DNA from: JAVBKX01 sp031553835
Lineage (GTDB): Bacteria; Bacteroidota; Bacteroidia; Bacteroidales; Azobacteroidaceae
NCBI GenBank assembly: GCA_031553835.1
Contig: JAVBKX010000018.1
Coordinates: 15,965 to 79,964, forward strand
Length of the DNA stretch: 64,000 nt
Direction of reading: 5' to 3'
Part shown: positions 46,037 to 54,667 of the stretch, one piece after another
How the letters are laid out: each line of letters starts with the position of its first letter
Position numbering within the stretch: the first letter of the stretch is position 1
Notes under the pieces: model-generated
Told to the model about the DNA's origin: nothing
What the model saw: only the letters and a program-made list of their open reading frames with translations
Database searches by the model: none
Position numbers and translations under genes: made by a program

Positions 46037-48562
46037 TTATTTTGAGATTACCTGCGTAGTAATTCTTTGGGTTTCGGCATCGAAATCGACTGTGATTGAA
46101 TCACCTTCTTTAATATCATCCCGTATAATCATCTCGGCCAGTTCGTCTTCCAGGTATTTTTGTATCGCGCGTTTAAGCGGACGAGCTCCGAATTGTACAT
46201 CATATCCTTTGGAAGCAATAAATTCTTTTGCTTTATCCGTCAGGGTGATATTATAGCCCAAATTGCCGACTCGTTCGAAGAATCCTTTCAGTTCCAAGTC
46301 GATAATTTTGTAAATGGCATCTTTATCCAGTTGATCAAACATCACGATATCATCCACGCGGTTCAAAAATTCCGGAGCAAACGCCCGGTTCAACGCTTTT
46401 TGAATTACACTCCGAGAGAATTCTTTGTCGTCGGTATTGCTGTTCGCGGAAGTCTGGAAGCCGATGCCGCGTCCGAAATCTTTCAACTGACGTGTTCCGA
46501 CATTGGAAGTCATTATTAATATGGTATTCTTAAAATCGATACGTCGTCCCAGGCTATCGGTCAAACGGCCTTCGTCCAGCACTTGCAACAAAAGATTGAA
46601 TACATCGGGATGAGCTTTTTCGATTTCGTCCAGCAATACAACCGAATAAGGTTTCCTGCGTACTTTTTCTGTTAATTGTCCGCCTTCTTCATAACCTACA
46701 TATCCCGGAGGTGCTCCGATTAATCGTGAAACGGTGAATTTTTCCATGTATTCACTCATATCAATACGGATTAAAGCATCTGCCGAGTCAAACAAATATT
46801 CAGCTAATTTTTTTGCTAAATGCGTTTTCCCGACACCTGTAGGGCCTAAGAACATAAATGTTCCGATCGGTTTGTTCGGATCTTTTAGCCCGATCCGGTT
46901 CCGTTGGATGGCTTTAACAATTTTGCTTACAGCTTCATCCTGGCCGATTACTTTGGATTGCAGTACCGATTTCATTTCAAGCAATTTCTGATTTTCTGCT
47001 TTTGCAATCCGTTGTACTGGCACTCCCGACATCATGGCCACGACTTCTGCAATTTGGTCTTCATCCACAATTTCGCGGTTTTCCTGCAATTCTTCTTCCC
47101 ATTTTGCTTTAGCAGCTTCCAATTGGAGCAATAACTGACGTTCTTTGTCCCGGAAACTGGCAGCCAATTCGAAATTCTGAGATTTGACAGCTTCTAATTT
47201 AGATTTCTTGGTATCTTCCATAGTCGCTTCCAATTCTTCGATACTTTTGGGAACCACTATGTTTGAAATATGTACGCGAGATCCGGATTCATCCAAAGCG
47301 TCAATAGCTTTGTCAGGAAAATTGCGGTCGCTGATGTATCTTTCTGTCAATTTTACACAGGCTTCCAAGGCAGCGGGGGTATAAGTGACATTGTGATGAT
47401 CTTCGTATTTGGGCTTGATATTTTGCAGTATCTGCAATGTTTCTTCAGCCGTAGTCGGATCCACCATTACTTTTTGAAAACGACGTTCCAAGGCGCCGTC
47501 TTTTTCGATGTTTTTCCGGTATTCATCCAATGTAGTAGCTCCGATGCATTGAATTTCACCGCGCGATAATGCGGGTTTGAGCATATTGGCAGCATCCATT
47601 GATCCGGAAGCTCCGCCAGCGCCGACAATGGTATGTATTTCATCGATAAACAGGATGATATTCGGATTTTTCGACAATTCATTCAGAATGGCTTTGATGC
47701 GTTCTTCAAATTGTCCGCGGTATTTAGTCCCGGCCACGATAGAAGCCATGTCCAAGTTAATGACACGTTTGTCGAATAATACGCGCGATACTTTACGTTG
47801 CACAATACGAAGAGCCAACCCTTCTACAATTGCAGATTTTCCGACACCCGGTTCTCCGATGAGCACAGGATTGTTTTTCTTCCTGCGACTTAAGATTTGC
47901 GCCAGTCGTTCAATTTCTGTTTCTCTTCCTACAATGGGATCAAGCCGGTTCTCTTCGGCTGCCCGTGTCATGTCTGTGCCAAAACTATCCAACACCGGAG
48001 TGTCGCTACTTTTAGACTGGCCGGATCCGCTGAATTTAGGATTTTCTTTTTTTCTTGAAAAATCATCTTCGTCATCTTCTTCCCCTTCAGTATATCCATC
48101 CTCGATCGGATCGATGCGGGAAGCATCGTTCACATGATCTCCTGAAAGAAAGTCGTACACTTTGGCATAACTAATGTCATATTGGCGCAATACTTGAGCC
48201 GCTAATGACATTTCATCCTTCAATATTGCTAATAGCAGGTGTTCGGAATCTGTTTGAGAATTATTTAATCCCATCGATTCCAACATACTGATGCGCAATG
48301 TTCTTTCTACTTCTTTGTCGATAATCAATTGATTTTCAGGAACCATAGGAGTGTTTTCATATAACTCCTGATCGATGGCTGATTTAATTTCATCCGGATT
48401 GGCTCCTAATTGATATATGATAGAAGATGCATTACAGTTACGGTTGCGCAAAATGCCCAACAGGAGATGCTCGGTACCGACACATTTATTGTGTAGGCGA
48501 CCCGCTTCTTCCCGGCTGTAACTGATGATTTGCTTTATGTTTTCTGAAAAATTCTTGTTCAT
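46037..48562 (-). CDS. clpC: Clp protease ATP-binding subunit ClpC
   Basis: An 841-residue Hsp100 unfoldase. Two Clp_N repeats (about 5-145), a first AAA+ domain (Walker A GEPGVGKSA, Walker B ILFIDEIH), a middle region with a UVR-like motif (about 445-480), and a second AAA+ domain (GPTGVGKTH, VVLLDEIEKAHPD) followed by the ClpB-D2-type C-terminal domain. It feeds substrates to ClpP and takes part in protein quality control. The start is supported by a textbook promoter 32 bp upstream. Confidence 0.97.
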   Translation of the reverse strand: MNKNFSENIKQIISYSREEAGRLHNKCVGTEHLLLGILRNRNCNASSIIYQLGANPDEIKSAIDQELYENTPMVPENQLIIDKEVERTLRISMLESMGLNNSQTDSEHLLLAILKDEMSLAAQVLRQYDISYAKVYDFLSGDHVNDASRIDPIEDGYTEGEEDDEDDFSRKKENPKFSGSGQSKSSDTPVLDSFGTDMTRAAEENRLDPIVGRETEIERLAQILSRRKKNNPVLIGEPGVGKSAIVEGLALRIVQRKVSRVLFDKRVINLDMASIVAGTKYRGQFEERIKAILNELSKNPNIILFIDEIHTIVGAGGASGSMDAANMLKPALSRGEIQCIGATTLDEYRKNIEKDGALERRFQKVMVDPTTAEETLQILQNIKPKYEDHHNVTYTPAALEACVKLTERYISDRNFPDKAIDALDESGSRVHISNIVVPKSIEELEATMEDTKKSKLEAVKSQNFELAASFRDKERQLLLQLEAAKAKWEEELQENREIVDEDQIAEVVAMMSGVPVQRIAKAENQKLLEMKSVLQSKVIGQDEAVSKIVKAIQRNRIGLKDPNKPIGTFMFLGPTGVGKTHLAKKLAEYLFDSADALIRIDMSEYMEKFTVSRLIGAPPGYVGYEEGGQLTEKVRRKPYSVVLLDEIEKAHPDVFNLLLQVLDEGRLTDSLGRRIDFKNTILIMTSNVGTRQLKDFGRGIGFQTSANSNTDDKEFSRSVIQKALNRAFAPEFLNRVDDIVMFDQLDKDAIYKIIDLELKGFFERVGNLGYNITLTDKAKEFIASKGYDVQFGARPLKRAIQKYLEDELAEMIIRDDIKEGDSITVDFDAETQRITTQVISK

Positions 48563-48593
48563 AGTTTTTTCTTTTTTTGAAAAAAATTCTTTG

Positions 48594-48624
48594 CAAATAT
48601 AATTAGTATTAATGGCTTATCAAA
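48594..48624 (-). promoter_or_regulatory. clpC promoter
   Basis: On the minus strand TTTG (48621-48624), a 19-bp spacer and TATATTTG (48594-48601) match the Bacteroidota consensus exactly. This gives a good within-window contrast to the heptamer-array promoters, which lack the -33 element. Confidence 0.88.
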
Positions 48625-48654
48625 TTATATGCCATGAAGTTTTACAAAGGGGGA

Positions 48655-48781
48655 AAGGGAGTTAGATGAAGTTAAACGAAGTTAGAGGGAGTTACAAGAA
48701 ATTTAGAATCTTCCCTGACCATAACTTCGTCTAATTCCCTTTAACTTCGACTAACTCCCTTTAACTTCGTCTAACTCTTTA
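48655..48781. repeat. 20-bp tandem repeats with inverted arm between clpC and gyrA
   Basis: Three head-to-tail 20-bp units start TAACTTCG at 48722, 48742 and 48762 and continue as variants of CTAACTCCCTT. An opposite-orientation arm at 48655-48694 has GAAGTTA and GGGAGTTA words. The whole can fold into a large imperfect hairpin. The remaining bases of this 328-bp gap hold the clpC promoter on one side and the AT-rich gyrA leader on the other; no gene is seen. Confidence 0.88.
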
Positions 48782-48890
48782 CATTCCCGCTTTCCTGTTG
48801 AAAAATATTTTCGTAATCCAATAAAATGTTGTAATTTAGTGCGGTTTTTGAAGGTTTTTCACCTCGAAATGTTAATAAATATTTTTGTAA

Positions 48891-51404
48891 ATGATTGAAA
48901 ATCAGGATAGAATTCTTAAGGTCGATATTGAAGAAGAGATGAAGTCGGCATACATTGATTATTCAATGTCTGTCATTGTGTCCCGGGCTTTACCCGATGT
49001 CAGGGATGGTTTTAAACCGGTACACCGGCGCGTTCTTTTTGGAATGAATGAATTAGGTAATACATCTGACAAACCATATAAAAAATCTGCAAGAATCGTA
49101 GGAGAAGTATTAGGAAAGTATCACCCGCACGGCGATTCTTCCGTATATTTTTCCATGGTTCGTATGGCTCAACCCTGGTCGCTTCGTTACCCGTTGGTTG
49201 ATGGCCAAGGTAATTTCGGATCTGTTGACGGCGACTCTCCTGCTGCGATGCGTTATACAGAAGCCCGATTGAGCAAGTTGGCAGAAGAAATGCTACAGGA
49301 TATCGATAAAGATACGGTAGATTTTCAGTTAACCTTTTATGATACATTAAAAGAACCGACTGTATTGCCTACCCGGATTCCTAATTTATTGATCAATGGC
49401 GCTTCGGGGATTGCTGTCGGTATGGCTACAAATATGCCGCCGCATAATATGACGGAAGCAATTAATGCCATGGTTGCATTCATAGATGCCCGAGGAAATA
49501 TTGATGTGCCGGAATTAATGCAGTATATCAAAGCTCCGGATTTTCCAACCGGAGGATATATATATGGATACAACGGAGTACGTGAAGCGTACGAAACCGG
49601 AAGAGGACGCGTCGTTTTGAGAGGTAAGGCGGAAATTGAAAACGAAAACAACCGGGAGAAAATCATTATCTCCGAAATACCCTACCTTGTTAATAAGGCT
49701 GAATTAATCAAACATATTGCCGATTTGGTCGGAGATAAAAAAATAGAAGGTATTTCTAATGTCAATGACGAATCTGACCGCACCGGAATGCGCATTGTTG
49801 TGGATGTAAAACGCGATGGAAATTCCAGTGTGATCCTCAATAAATTATACAAACTGACCGCGTTGCAATCTTCGTTCAGTGTGAATAATATCGCCTTAGT
49901 GAAAGGACGTCCTAAGACATTGACTTTGAGAGATATGGTGCACTATTTTGTAGAGCATCGTCATGAAGTAGTCATCAGACGTACCAAATTTGATCTGAAA
50001 AAAGCAGAAGAACGCGCTCATATATTGGAAGGATTAATCATTGCTTCCGACAATATTGATGAAGTGATCTCTATTATTCGTTCGTCTAACAGTCCGGGAG
50101 AAGCTATCGAACGACTGATGGAACGTTTTTCGTTGAGTGAAATTCAAGCCAAAGCAATTGTTGATATGCGATTGTCGCAATTGACTAAATTGCAACAAGA
50201 TAAATTGCGTGCCGATTATGCGGAAATTCAAAAACTGATTGCATATTTGAACGAAATTTTATCGAATGAAGACTTGTGTATGCAGGTAATCAAAGATGAG
50301 TTGCTCGAAATTCGCAATAAATATGGAGATGAGCGGAAAACCGAAATTCTTTACGCTACGGAAGAATTTAATCCGGAAGATTTTTATGCAGATGATGAAA
50401 TGATTATCACCATTTCACATTTGGGCTATATAAAAAGGACTCCTTTGGCCGAATTCAAAGCGCAAAACAGGGGAGGGGTAGGAGCCAAAGGTTCTGAAAC
50501 CCGGGACGAAGATTTTGTAGAATATATTTATCCCGCCAGTATGCACGCCACGATGTTGTTCTTTACTCAAAAAGGACGTTGTTATTGGCTGAAAGTTTAT
50601 CAAATACCCGAAGGTGCAAAAAATGCGAAAGGAAGAGCTATTCAGAATCTGTTGAATATTGAACCGGATGACCGGGTGAATGCATTTATCCGGATTAAAC
50701 ATTTGAACGATACCGATTTTATTAATTCTCATTATTTATTCTTCTGTACTAAAAAAGGAGTGATTAAGAAGACTTTGCTCGAAGCTTATTCTCGTCCGCG
50801 TCAAAATGGCGTAATCGCTATAGATATACATGAGGATGATGAAGTGATCCAGGTGCGGATGACTAATGGAAATAATGAAATCGTGATTGCCAACCGGAAT
50901 GGACGTGCTATTCGTTTCCACGAAAGCAAAGTCCGTTGCATGGGACGTACGGCAGCCGGAGTAAGAGGTATGACTCTTGATGGCGGAGATGATGAAGTGA
51001 TCGGAATGGTGTGCATGAAAGATTTGGAAAATGAAACCATTTTGGTTGTATCTGAAAAAGGATACGGAAAACGTTCTAAGATTGATGATTACCGGATTAC
51101 CAACCGGGGTGCTAAGGGTGTGAAAACACTGAATGTGACGGAAAAAACCGGATTATTAGTCGGATTAAAGAGTGTGACGGATGACAATGATATTGTGATC
51201 ATCAATAAATCTGGTATTGCTATTCGCTTGAAAGTATCCGGAATCAATGTGATCGGAAGAGCTACGCAAGGAGTTCGCCTGATTAATCTTGAAAAGAGGA
51301 ATGACGAAATAGCTTCTGTGTGTAAAGTCGCTTCAGAAACGGAAGAAGCAATTCCGGAAGAAGGACTGCAAGATGGAAGTGAAGAAGATTCCGCTAACGA
51401 ATAA
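48891..51404 (+). CDS. gyrA: DNA gyrase subunit A
   Basis: An 837-residue type IIA topoisomerase subunit. Winged-helix and tower domains come first, with catalytic Tyr122 in AAMRYTEARLS. The quinolone-determining stretch is PHGDSSVYFSMVRMAQPW, where Ser83 is kept and the residue at the position of E. coli Asp87 is Phe. The C-terminal six-bladed pinwheel includes the GyrA-box-like NRGGVG at about 525. With GyrB it introduces negative supercoils. It is followed 25 bp later by a TPR protein gene on the same strand. Confidence 0.97.
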   Translation: MIENQDRILKVDIEEEMKSAYIDYSMSVIVSRALPDVRDGFKPVHRRVLFGMNELGNTSDKPYKKSARIVGEVLGKYHPHGDSSVYFSMVRMAQPWSLRYPLVDGQGNFGSVDGDSPAAMRYTEARLSKLAEEMLQDIDKDTVDFQLTFYDTLKEPTVLPTRIPNLLINGASGIAVGMATNMPPHNMTEAINAMVAFIDARGNIDVPELMQYIKAPDFPTGGYIYGYNGVREAYETGRGRVVLRGKAEIENENNREKIIISEIPYLVNKAELIKHIADLVGDKKIEGISNVNDESDRTGMRIVVDVKRDGNSSVILNKLYKLTALQSSFSVNNIALVKGRPKTLTLRDMVHYFVEHRHEVVIRRTKFDLKKAEERAHILEGLIIASDNIDEVISIIRSSNSPGEAIERLMERFSLSEIQAKAIVDMRLSQLTKLQQDKLRADYAEIQKLIAYLNEILSNEDLCMQVIKDELLEIRNKYGDERKTEILYATEEFNPEDFYADDEMIITISHLGYIKRTPLAEFKAQNRGGVGAKGSETRDEDFVEYIYPASMHATMLFFTQKGRCYWLKVYQIPEGAKNAKGRAIQNLLNIEPDDRVNAFIRIKHLNDTDFINSHYLFFCTKKGVIKKTLLEAYSRPRQNGVIAIDIHEDDEVIQVRMTNGNNEIVIANRNGRAIRFHESKVRCMGRTAAGVRGMTLDGGDDEVIGMVCMKDLENETILVVSEKGYGKRSKIDDYRITNRGAKGVKTLNVTEKTGLLVGLKSVTDDNDIVIINKSGIAIRLKVSGINVIGRATQGVRLINLEKRNDEIASVCKVASETEEAIPEEGLQDGSEEDSANE

Positions 51405-51429
51405 TTTAAACCAATTAAATATCAAAGAG

Positions 51430-52686
51430 ATGAAAAAATTAATGTTTACTGCAGCTCTTTGCTTCATTGCCGGCTTTTCTTTTGCACAAAAGAAAGCAGT
51501 GAATGAGGCTAAAAATGAGATTAAGAACGAAAATCCTAATTTTGCTGAAGCCCGGGCGAATATTCAATCTGCCTTGAACAATCCTGAGACAAAAGATCTC
51601 GCAGAGACTTGGTATGTTGCTGGTTCTATTGAAGATAAACAGTTTAGTATCGAAAGTAACAAAGAATTGATTCCCAATAATCCGGCTAAACCGGATTACA
51701 AGGTCATGTACGAAGCGCTTGGCAACTCTATGCCTTTTTTTCTTAAAGCCGACTCATTGGATCAATTGCCGGATGCCAAAGGAAAAGTAAAATCAAAATA
51801 TCGGAAAGATATTAAGGCTATTCTTTCGGCTAACCGGATGTATTTTATTAATGGCGGAGCATACTATTTTGATCAGAAAAACTATAAAACGGCATATAAT
51901 TTCTTTGAAACTTATTTGAATATTCCTGAATTGGCTATGTTCCAGGGAGACAAAGATGCGGCTACCCGTTTTGTTAAAGATTCGACCTATACTCAAATTC
52001 AATATTATTCAGCTATTGCCGCTTCACAAATGGGCGATTCTAAAAAAGCCATTGCTGCGTATGAAGGATTAAAAGACAAAAATTATAATGCGGATGATGT
52101 GTATAAATTCCTTTGTTATGAATACGAACAGGCAAAAGATACAGCAAACTTGGTTCGTACACTCAAAGAAGGAGCTGCGAAATTTCCAACTGATACCTAT
52201 TATTTATTCAACCTCATCAATCAGTATATTGCAGTATTCAAATATGATGAAGCAATACAATATTTGACACGTGCTATTGATGTGAATGCCAATAATGCTC
52301 AATTATACAACGTGTTAGGAGTTGTATATGAAAATAAGAAGGAAATAGAGCAAGCCAAAACGGCTTTTGCCAAGTCTATGGAACTGGATCCTGATTTTCC
52401 GGATCCGATCGGAAACTATGGCCGGTTGTTTTTTAATGAAGCATTGGAAGATCAGACAAAAGCCAATGATATTGTAGATAACACGGAGTATAAGAAAGCC
52501 ATTGAAAAAGTAAAAGAAAAATTCAAAGTAGCTCTTCCTTATTTTGAAAAAGCCCACAAAATGAAACCGCAGGAACGGGATTATATGATGGGGCTGCGTG
52601 CTATTTATTATAACCTGAATATGGGTACAGAATTTGATAAAATTGAAGCTGAGCTCAATGCATCCGGCACTGTACCTGTAAATTAA
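51430..52686 (+). CDS. TPR-repeat exported protein
   Basis: A 418-residue protein. The frame stays open back into gyrA, but the ATG at 51430 opens onto a signal peptide (MKKLMFTAALCFIAGFSFAQ) and is the likely start. The body consists of tetratricopeptide repeats, clearest at about 255-330 (YDEAIQYLTRAIDVNANNAQLYNVLGVVYE, then IEQAKTAFAKSMELDPDFPDPIGNYGRLFF). A helical linker rich in Lys and Glu precedes the last repeat. It is probably periplasmic and scaffolding; the partner is unknown. This kind of protein is common next to gyrA in Bacteroidales. A terminator follows. Confidence 0.85.
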   Translation: MKKLMFTAALCFIAGFSFAQKKAVNEAKNEIKNENPNFAEARANIQSALNNPETKDLAETWYVAGSIEDKQFSIESNKELIPNNPAKPDYKVMYEALGNSMPFFLKADSLDQLPDAKGKVKSKYRKDIKAILSANRMYFINGGAYYFDQKNYKTAYNFFETYLNIPELAMFQGDKDAATRFVKDSTYTQIQYYSAIAASQMGDSKKAIAAYEGLKDKNYNADDVYKFLCYEYEQAKDTANLVRTLKEGAAKFPTDTYYLFNLINQYIAVFKYDEAIQYLTRAIDVNANNAQLYNVLGVVYENKKEIEQAKTAFAKSMELDPDFPDPIGNYGRLFFNEALEDQTKANDIVDNTEYKKAIEKVKEKFKVALPYFEKAHKMKPQERDYMMGLRAIYYNLNMGTEFDKIEAELNASGTVPVN

Positions 52687-52708
52687 TTGTTATTTTTAAT
52701 GGAATACA

Positions 52709-52741
52709 AAAAGTCTGTTGTCTGTGCAGCAGACTTTTTTT
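52709..52741 (+). terminator. Intrinsic terminator after the TPR gene
   Basis: AGTCTGTTG and CAGCAGACT pair over 9 bp with one G:T, 6-nt loop, followed by seven Ts. Confidence 0.9.
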
Positions 52742-52779
52742 GTAAATTGTTTTGTTGTAATGGTTAAGCTCTTAAGATT

Positions 52780-53151
52780 GTGTCTGTAATACGTATTGTT
52801 TTATTGATATTAGGAACCATGAGCCTCATATTGGGAATTGTCGGGATATTTGTGCCCTTATTACCAACCACACCTTTTTTGCTTTTAACAGCCTTTTTAT
52901 ATCTCAAAAGTTCTAATCGAGCTTATGAGTGGCTCATTAGTCAAAAGCATTTAGGTGTCTATATTCGTAATTATCAGGAAAATAAAATTATTCCTTTACG
53001 CGCAAAAATTTTATCCATTTCATTAATGTGGATCAGTATTGTCAGTTGTGTGTGTATATTTGTTCCTGATGCTTATTGGTGGTTGAAGATATTATTACTG
53101 GTTGTTTCTGTAGGAGTTACATTGCATATATTGTCGTTTAAAAGTAAATAA
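52780..53151 (+). CDS. DUF454/YbaN-family inner-membrane protein
   Basis: A 123-residue membrane protein starting at a GTG; no in-frame ATG fits the conserved beginning. It has hydrophobic segments at about 4-45 (LILGIVGIFVPLLPTTPFLLLTAF) and 80-120. The motif GIFVPLLPTTPFLLL and the RAYEWL..QKHLGVYIRNY stretch identify the YbaN/DUF454 family, whose function is unknown. It ends 2 bp before nadC, so the two are cotranscribed. Confidence 0.85.
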   Translation: MSVIRIVLLILGTMSLILGIVGIFVPLLPTTPFLLLTAFLYLKSSNRAYEWLISQKHLGVYIRNYQENKIIPLRAKILSISLMWISIVSCVCIFVPDAYWWLKILLLVVSVGVTLHILSFKSK

Positions 53152-53153
53152 AT

Positions 53154-53996
53154 ATGAAAGAAGAATTGATTGACGAACTAATTCGTCTGGCATTTAAAGA
53201 AGATATTGGAGATGGAGATCATACTACTTTGTGTAGTATTCCGGAACAGGCGCAAGGAAAAGTGCAATTGATTATGAAAGATCAAGGAGTTGTGGCTGGC
53301 GTTGAAATAGCGCGGCGTGTTTTTCATTATTTTGATCCGGAATTGAAGATGACAACATTTCTCAAAGATGGAGATGTCGTTAGTCCCGGAGATATTGTGT
53401 TTACAGTAGAAGGAAAAGTTCAGTCGTTATTGCAAACCGAGCGTTTGGTTTTGAATATTATGCAACGGATGAGCGGAATTGCCACTACCACCCGGAAATA
53501 TGTTGACCGGTTGCAAGGAACAACAACCAGAGTATTGGATACCAGGAAAACGACTCCGGGTATGCGTATGTTGGAAAAAGAAGCGGTTAGGATAGGCGGA
53601 GGAGTCAATCACCGCATCGGATTATTTGATATGATCTTATTGAAAGATAATCACGTTGATTTTGCCGGAGGACTTGAAAATGCGATACAGGGCGCTAAAT
53701 CATACTGTCTCAACAATAATAAAGATCTGAAAATTGAAATTGAAGTCCGCAGTATTGACGAATTAAATGAGGTCTTGCGAGTGGGAGGAGTTGATCGGAT
53801 AATGCTGGATAATTTTAATTTGGAAAATACGCGAGATGCGGTAAAAATTATCAATGGAAAGTATGAAACGGAATCATCCGGTGGGATCACATTTGATACG
53901 CTTCGAAATTATGCAGAATGTGGAGTGGATTACATATCGGTAGGAGCGTTGACTCACTCGGTCAAAAGTCTGGATATGAGTTTAAAAGCGTGTTGA
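53154..53996 (+). CDS. nadC: Nicotinate-nucleotide pyrophosphorylase (quinolinate phosphoribosyltransferase)
   Basis: A 280-residue cytosolic enzyme that converts quinolinate and PRPP to nicotinate mononucleotide in de novo NAD synthesis. Family marks are the N-terminal EDIGDGDHTT, the conserved LNIMQRMSGIATTT, the quinolinate-binding DTRKTTPGMR, and KDNH and IEVR further on. The length is normal. No other NAD gene lies in the window. It shares a transcript with the YbaN-like protein and is followed by a strong bidirectional terminator. Confidence 0.96.
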   Translation: MKEELIDELIRLAFKEDIGDGDHTTLCSIPEQAQGKVQLIMKDQGVVAGVEIARRVFHYFDPELKMTTFLKDGDVVSPGDIVFTVEGKVQSLLQTERLVLNIMQRMSGIATTTRKYVDRLQGTTTRVLDTRKTTPGMRMLEKEAVRIGGGVNHRIGLFDMILLKDNHVDFAGGLENAIQGAKSYCLNNNKDLKIEIEVRSIDELNEVLRVGGVDRIMLDNFNLENTRDAVKIINGKYETESSGGITFDTLRNYAECGVDYISVGALTHSVKSLDMSLKAC

Positions 53997-54007
53997 TCAT
54001 AAAAAAA

Positions 54008-54053
54008 CGGATTAAGAATTACTGATTCTAATCCATTAGTAATTCTTAATCCG
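54008..54053. terminator. Bidirectional terminator between nadC and the SPOR gene
   Basis: A perfect 16-bp stem, CGGATTAAGAATTACT and its complement, with a 14-nt loop and A/T-rich flanks, between convergent genes. Confidence 0.9.
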
Positions 54054-54068
54054 AAAATTGAACTATCC

Positions 54069-54554
54069 TTAGTATTGTTGTTCCAACAACCAGGCATCTT
54101 GGAAGTCGGGAGTGAACTGAGCTTTGAAGTTGTCGCGGGCAGCAGAAGCAGCCGCTTTATTATTAAAGGAAGCAACAATGACACGATACATTTGACGTTC
54201 GTTTTGAGCTACAATTGCATTATAACCTTTAGCAATCATCCGTTCTTTTAACGAAACAGCGTTTGTTTTATTCGCAAAGCTACCAATAACAACATTATAA
54301 CGTTGTAAACCGGCAGCATTATCTACAGCAGTAATTTTTTCCAATTGAAAAGAACTATCAATTACTTTGGGTTTTGTTCCGTAGGAATCATCATCTAAAA
54401 TGACCGGAGCCTGGGGTTGTGTTTGCGTTTGTTGCATTTCTCTCTCTCTGGCCTGATCGTATGCTTTTTTATATGCACTTTCCTTTGATTTACAAGCACT
54501 CAAAGAAAACAAAAAGAGAAGTGCTAATCCTGCAAAATAAAATTTTGATTTCAT
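54069..54554 (-). CDS. SPOR-domain lipoprotein
   Basis: A 161-residue protein with a lipoprotein signal (lipobox LFSLSAC, Cys at about 20). A polar linker rich in Gln (about 35-55) precedes a SPOR domain (about 83-155: RYNVVIGSFANKTNAVSLKERMIAKGYNAIV, then YRVIVASFNNKAAASAARDNF). SPOR domains bind denuded septal peptidoglycan, so it likely acts at the division site or in wall maintenance. A perfect -7 box lies at 54608-54615. Confidence 0.9.
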   Translation of the reverse strand: MKSKFYFAGLALLFLFSLSACKSKESAYKKAYDQAREREMQQTQTQPQAPVILDDDSYGTKPKVIDSSFQLEKITAVDNAAGLQRYNVVIGSFANKTNAVSLKERMIAKGYNAIVAQNERQMYRVIVASFNNKAAASAARDNFKAQFTPDFQDAWLLEQQY

Positions 54555-54607
54555 AGATATACGTTTAATGTTTGACTTTTCATCTAAGTTTTAACGATTT
54601 CAAGGGG

Positions 54608-54615
54608 CAAAGATA
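54608..54615 (-). promoter_or_regulatory. -7 box for the SPOR lipoprotein
   Basis: TATCTTTG on the minus strand matches TAnnTTTG exactly, about 53 bp before the start codon. It lies between the hisB stop and the SPOR gene, so this gene need not depend on the his promoter. Confidence 0.6.
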
Positions 54616-54667
54616 CGGATTAATTTTTGAACATTCTTTTTTTTTGTCAAAAAATACATGAATCGCT

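Noticed and set aside
48722..48781. Possible CRISPR array
   Set aside because: The 20-bp units are directly adjacent with no spacers and vary in sequence, and no cas genes are present.
48880..48887. TATTTTTG as gyrA promoter
   Set aside because: It ends 3 bp before the ATG, so the transcript would start inside the gene; a weaker TAATTTAG at 48832 is as likely, so neither was listed.
51373..51429. TPR protein starting inside gyrA
   Set aside because: The ATG at 51430 opens directly onto a signal peptide; the upstream codons are the gyrA tail in another frame.
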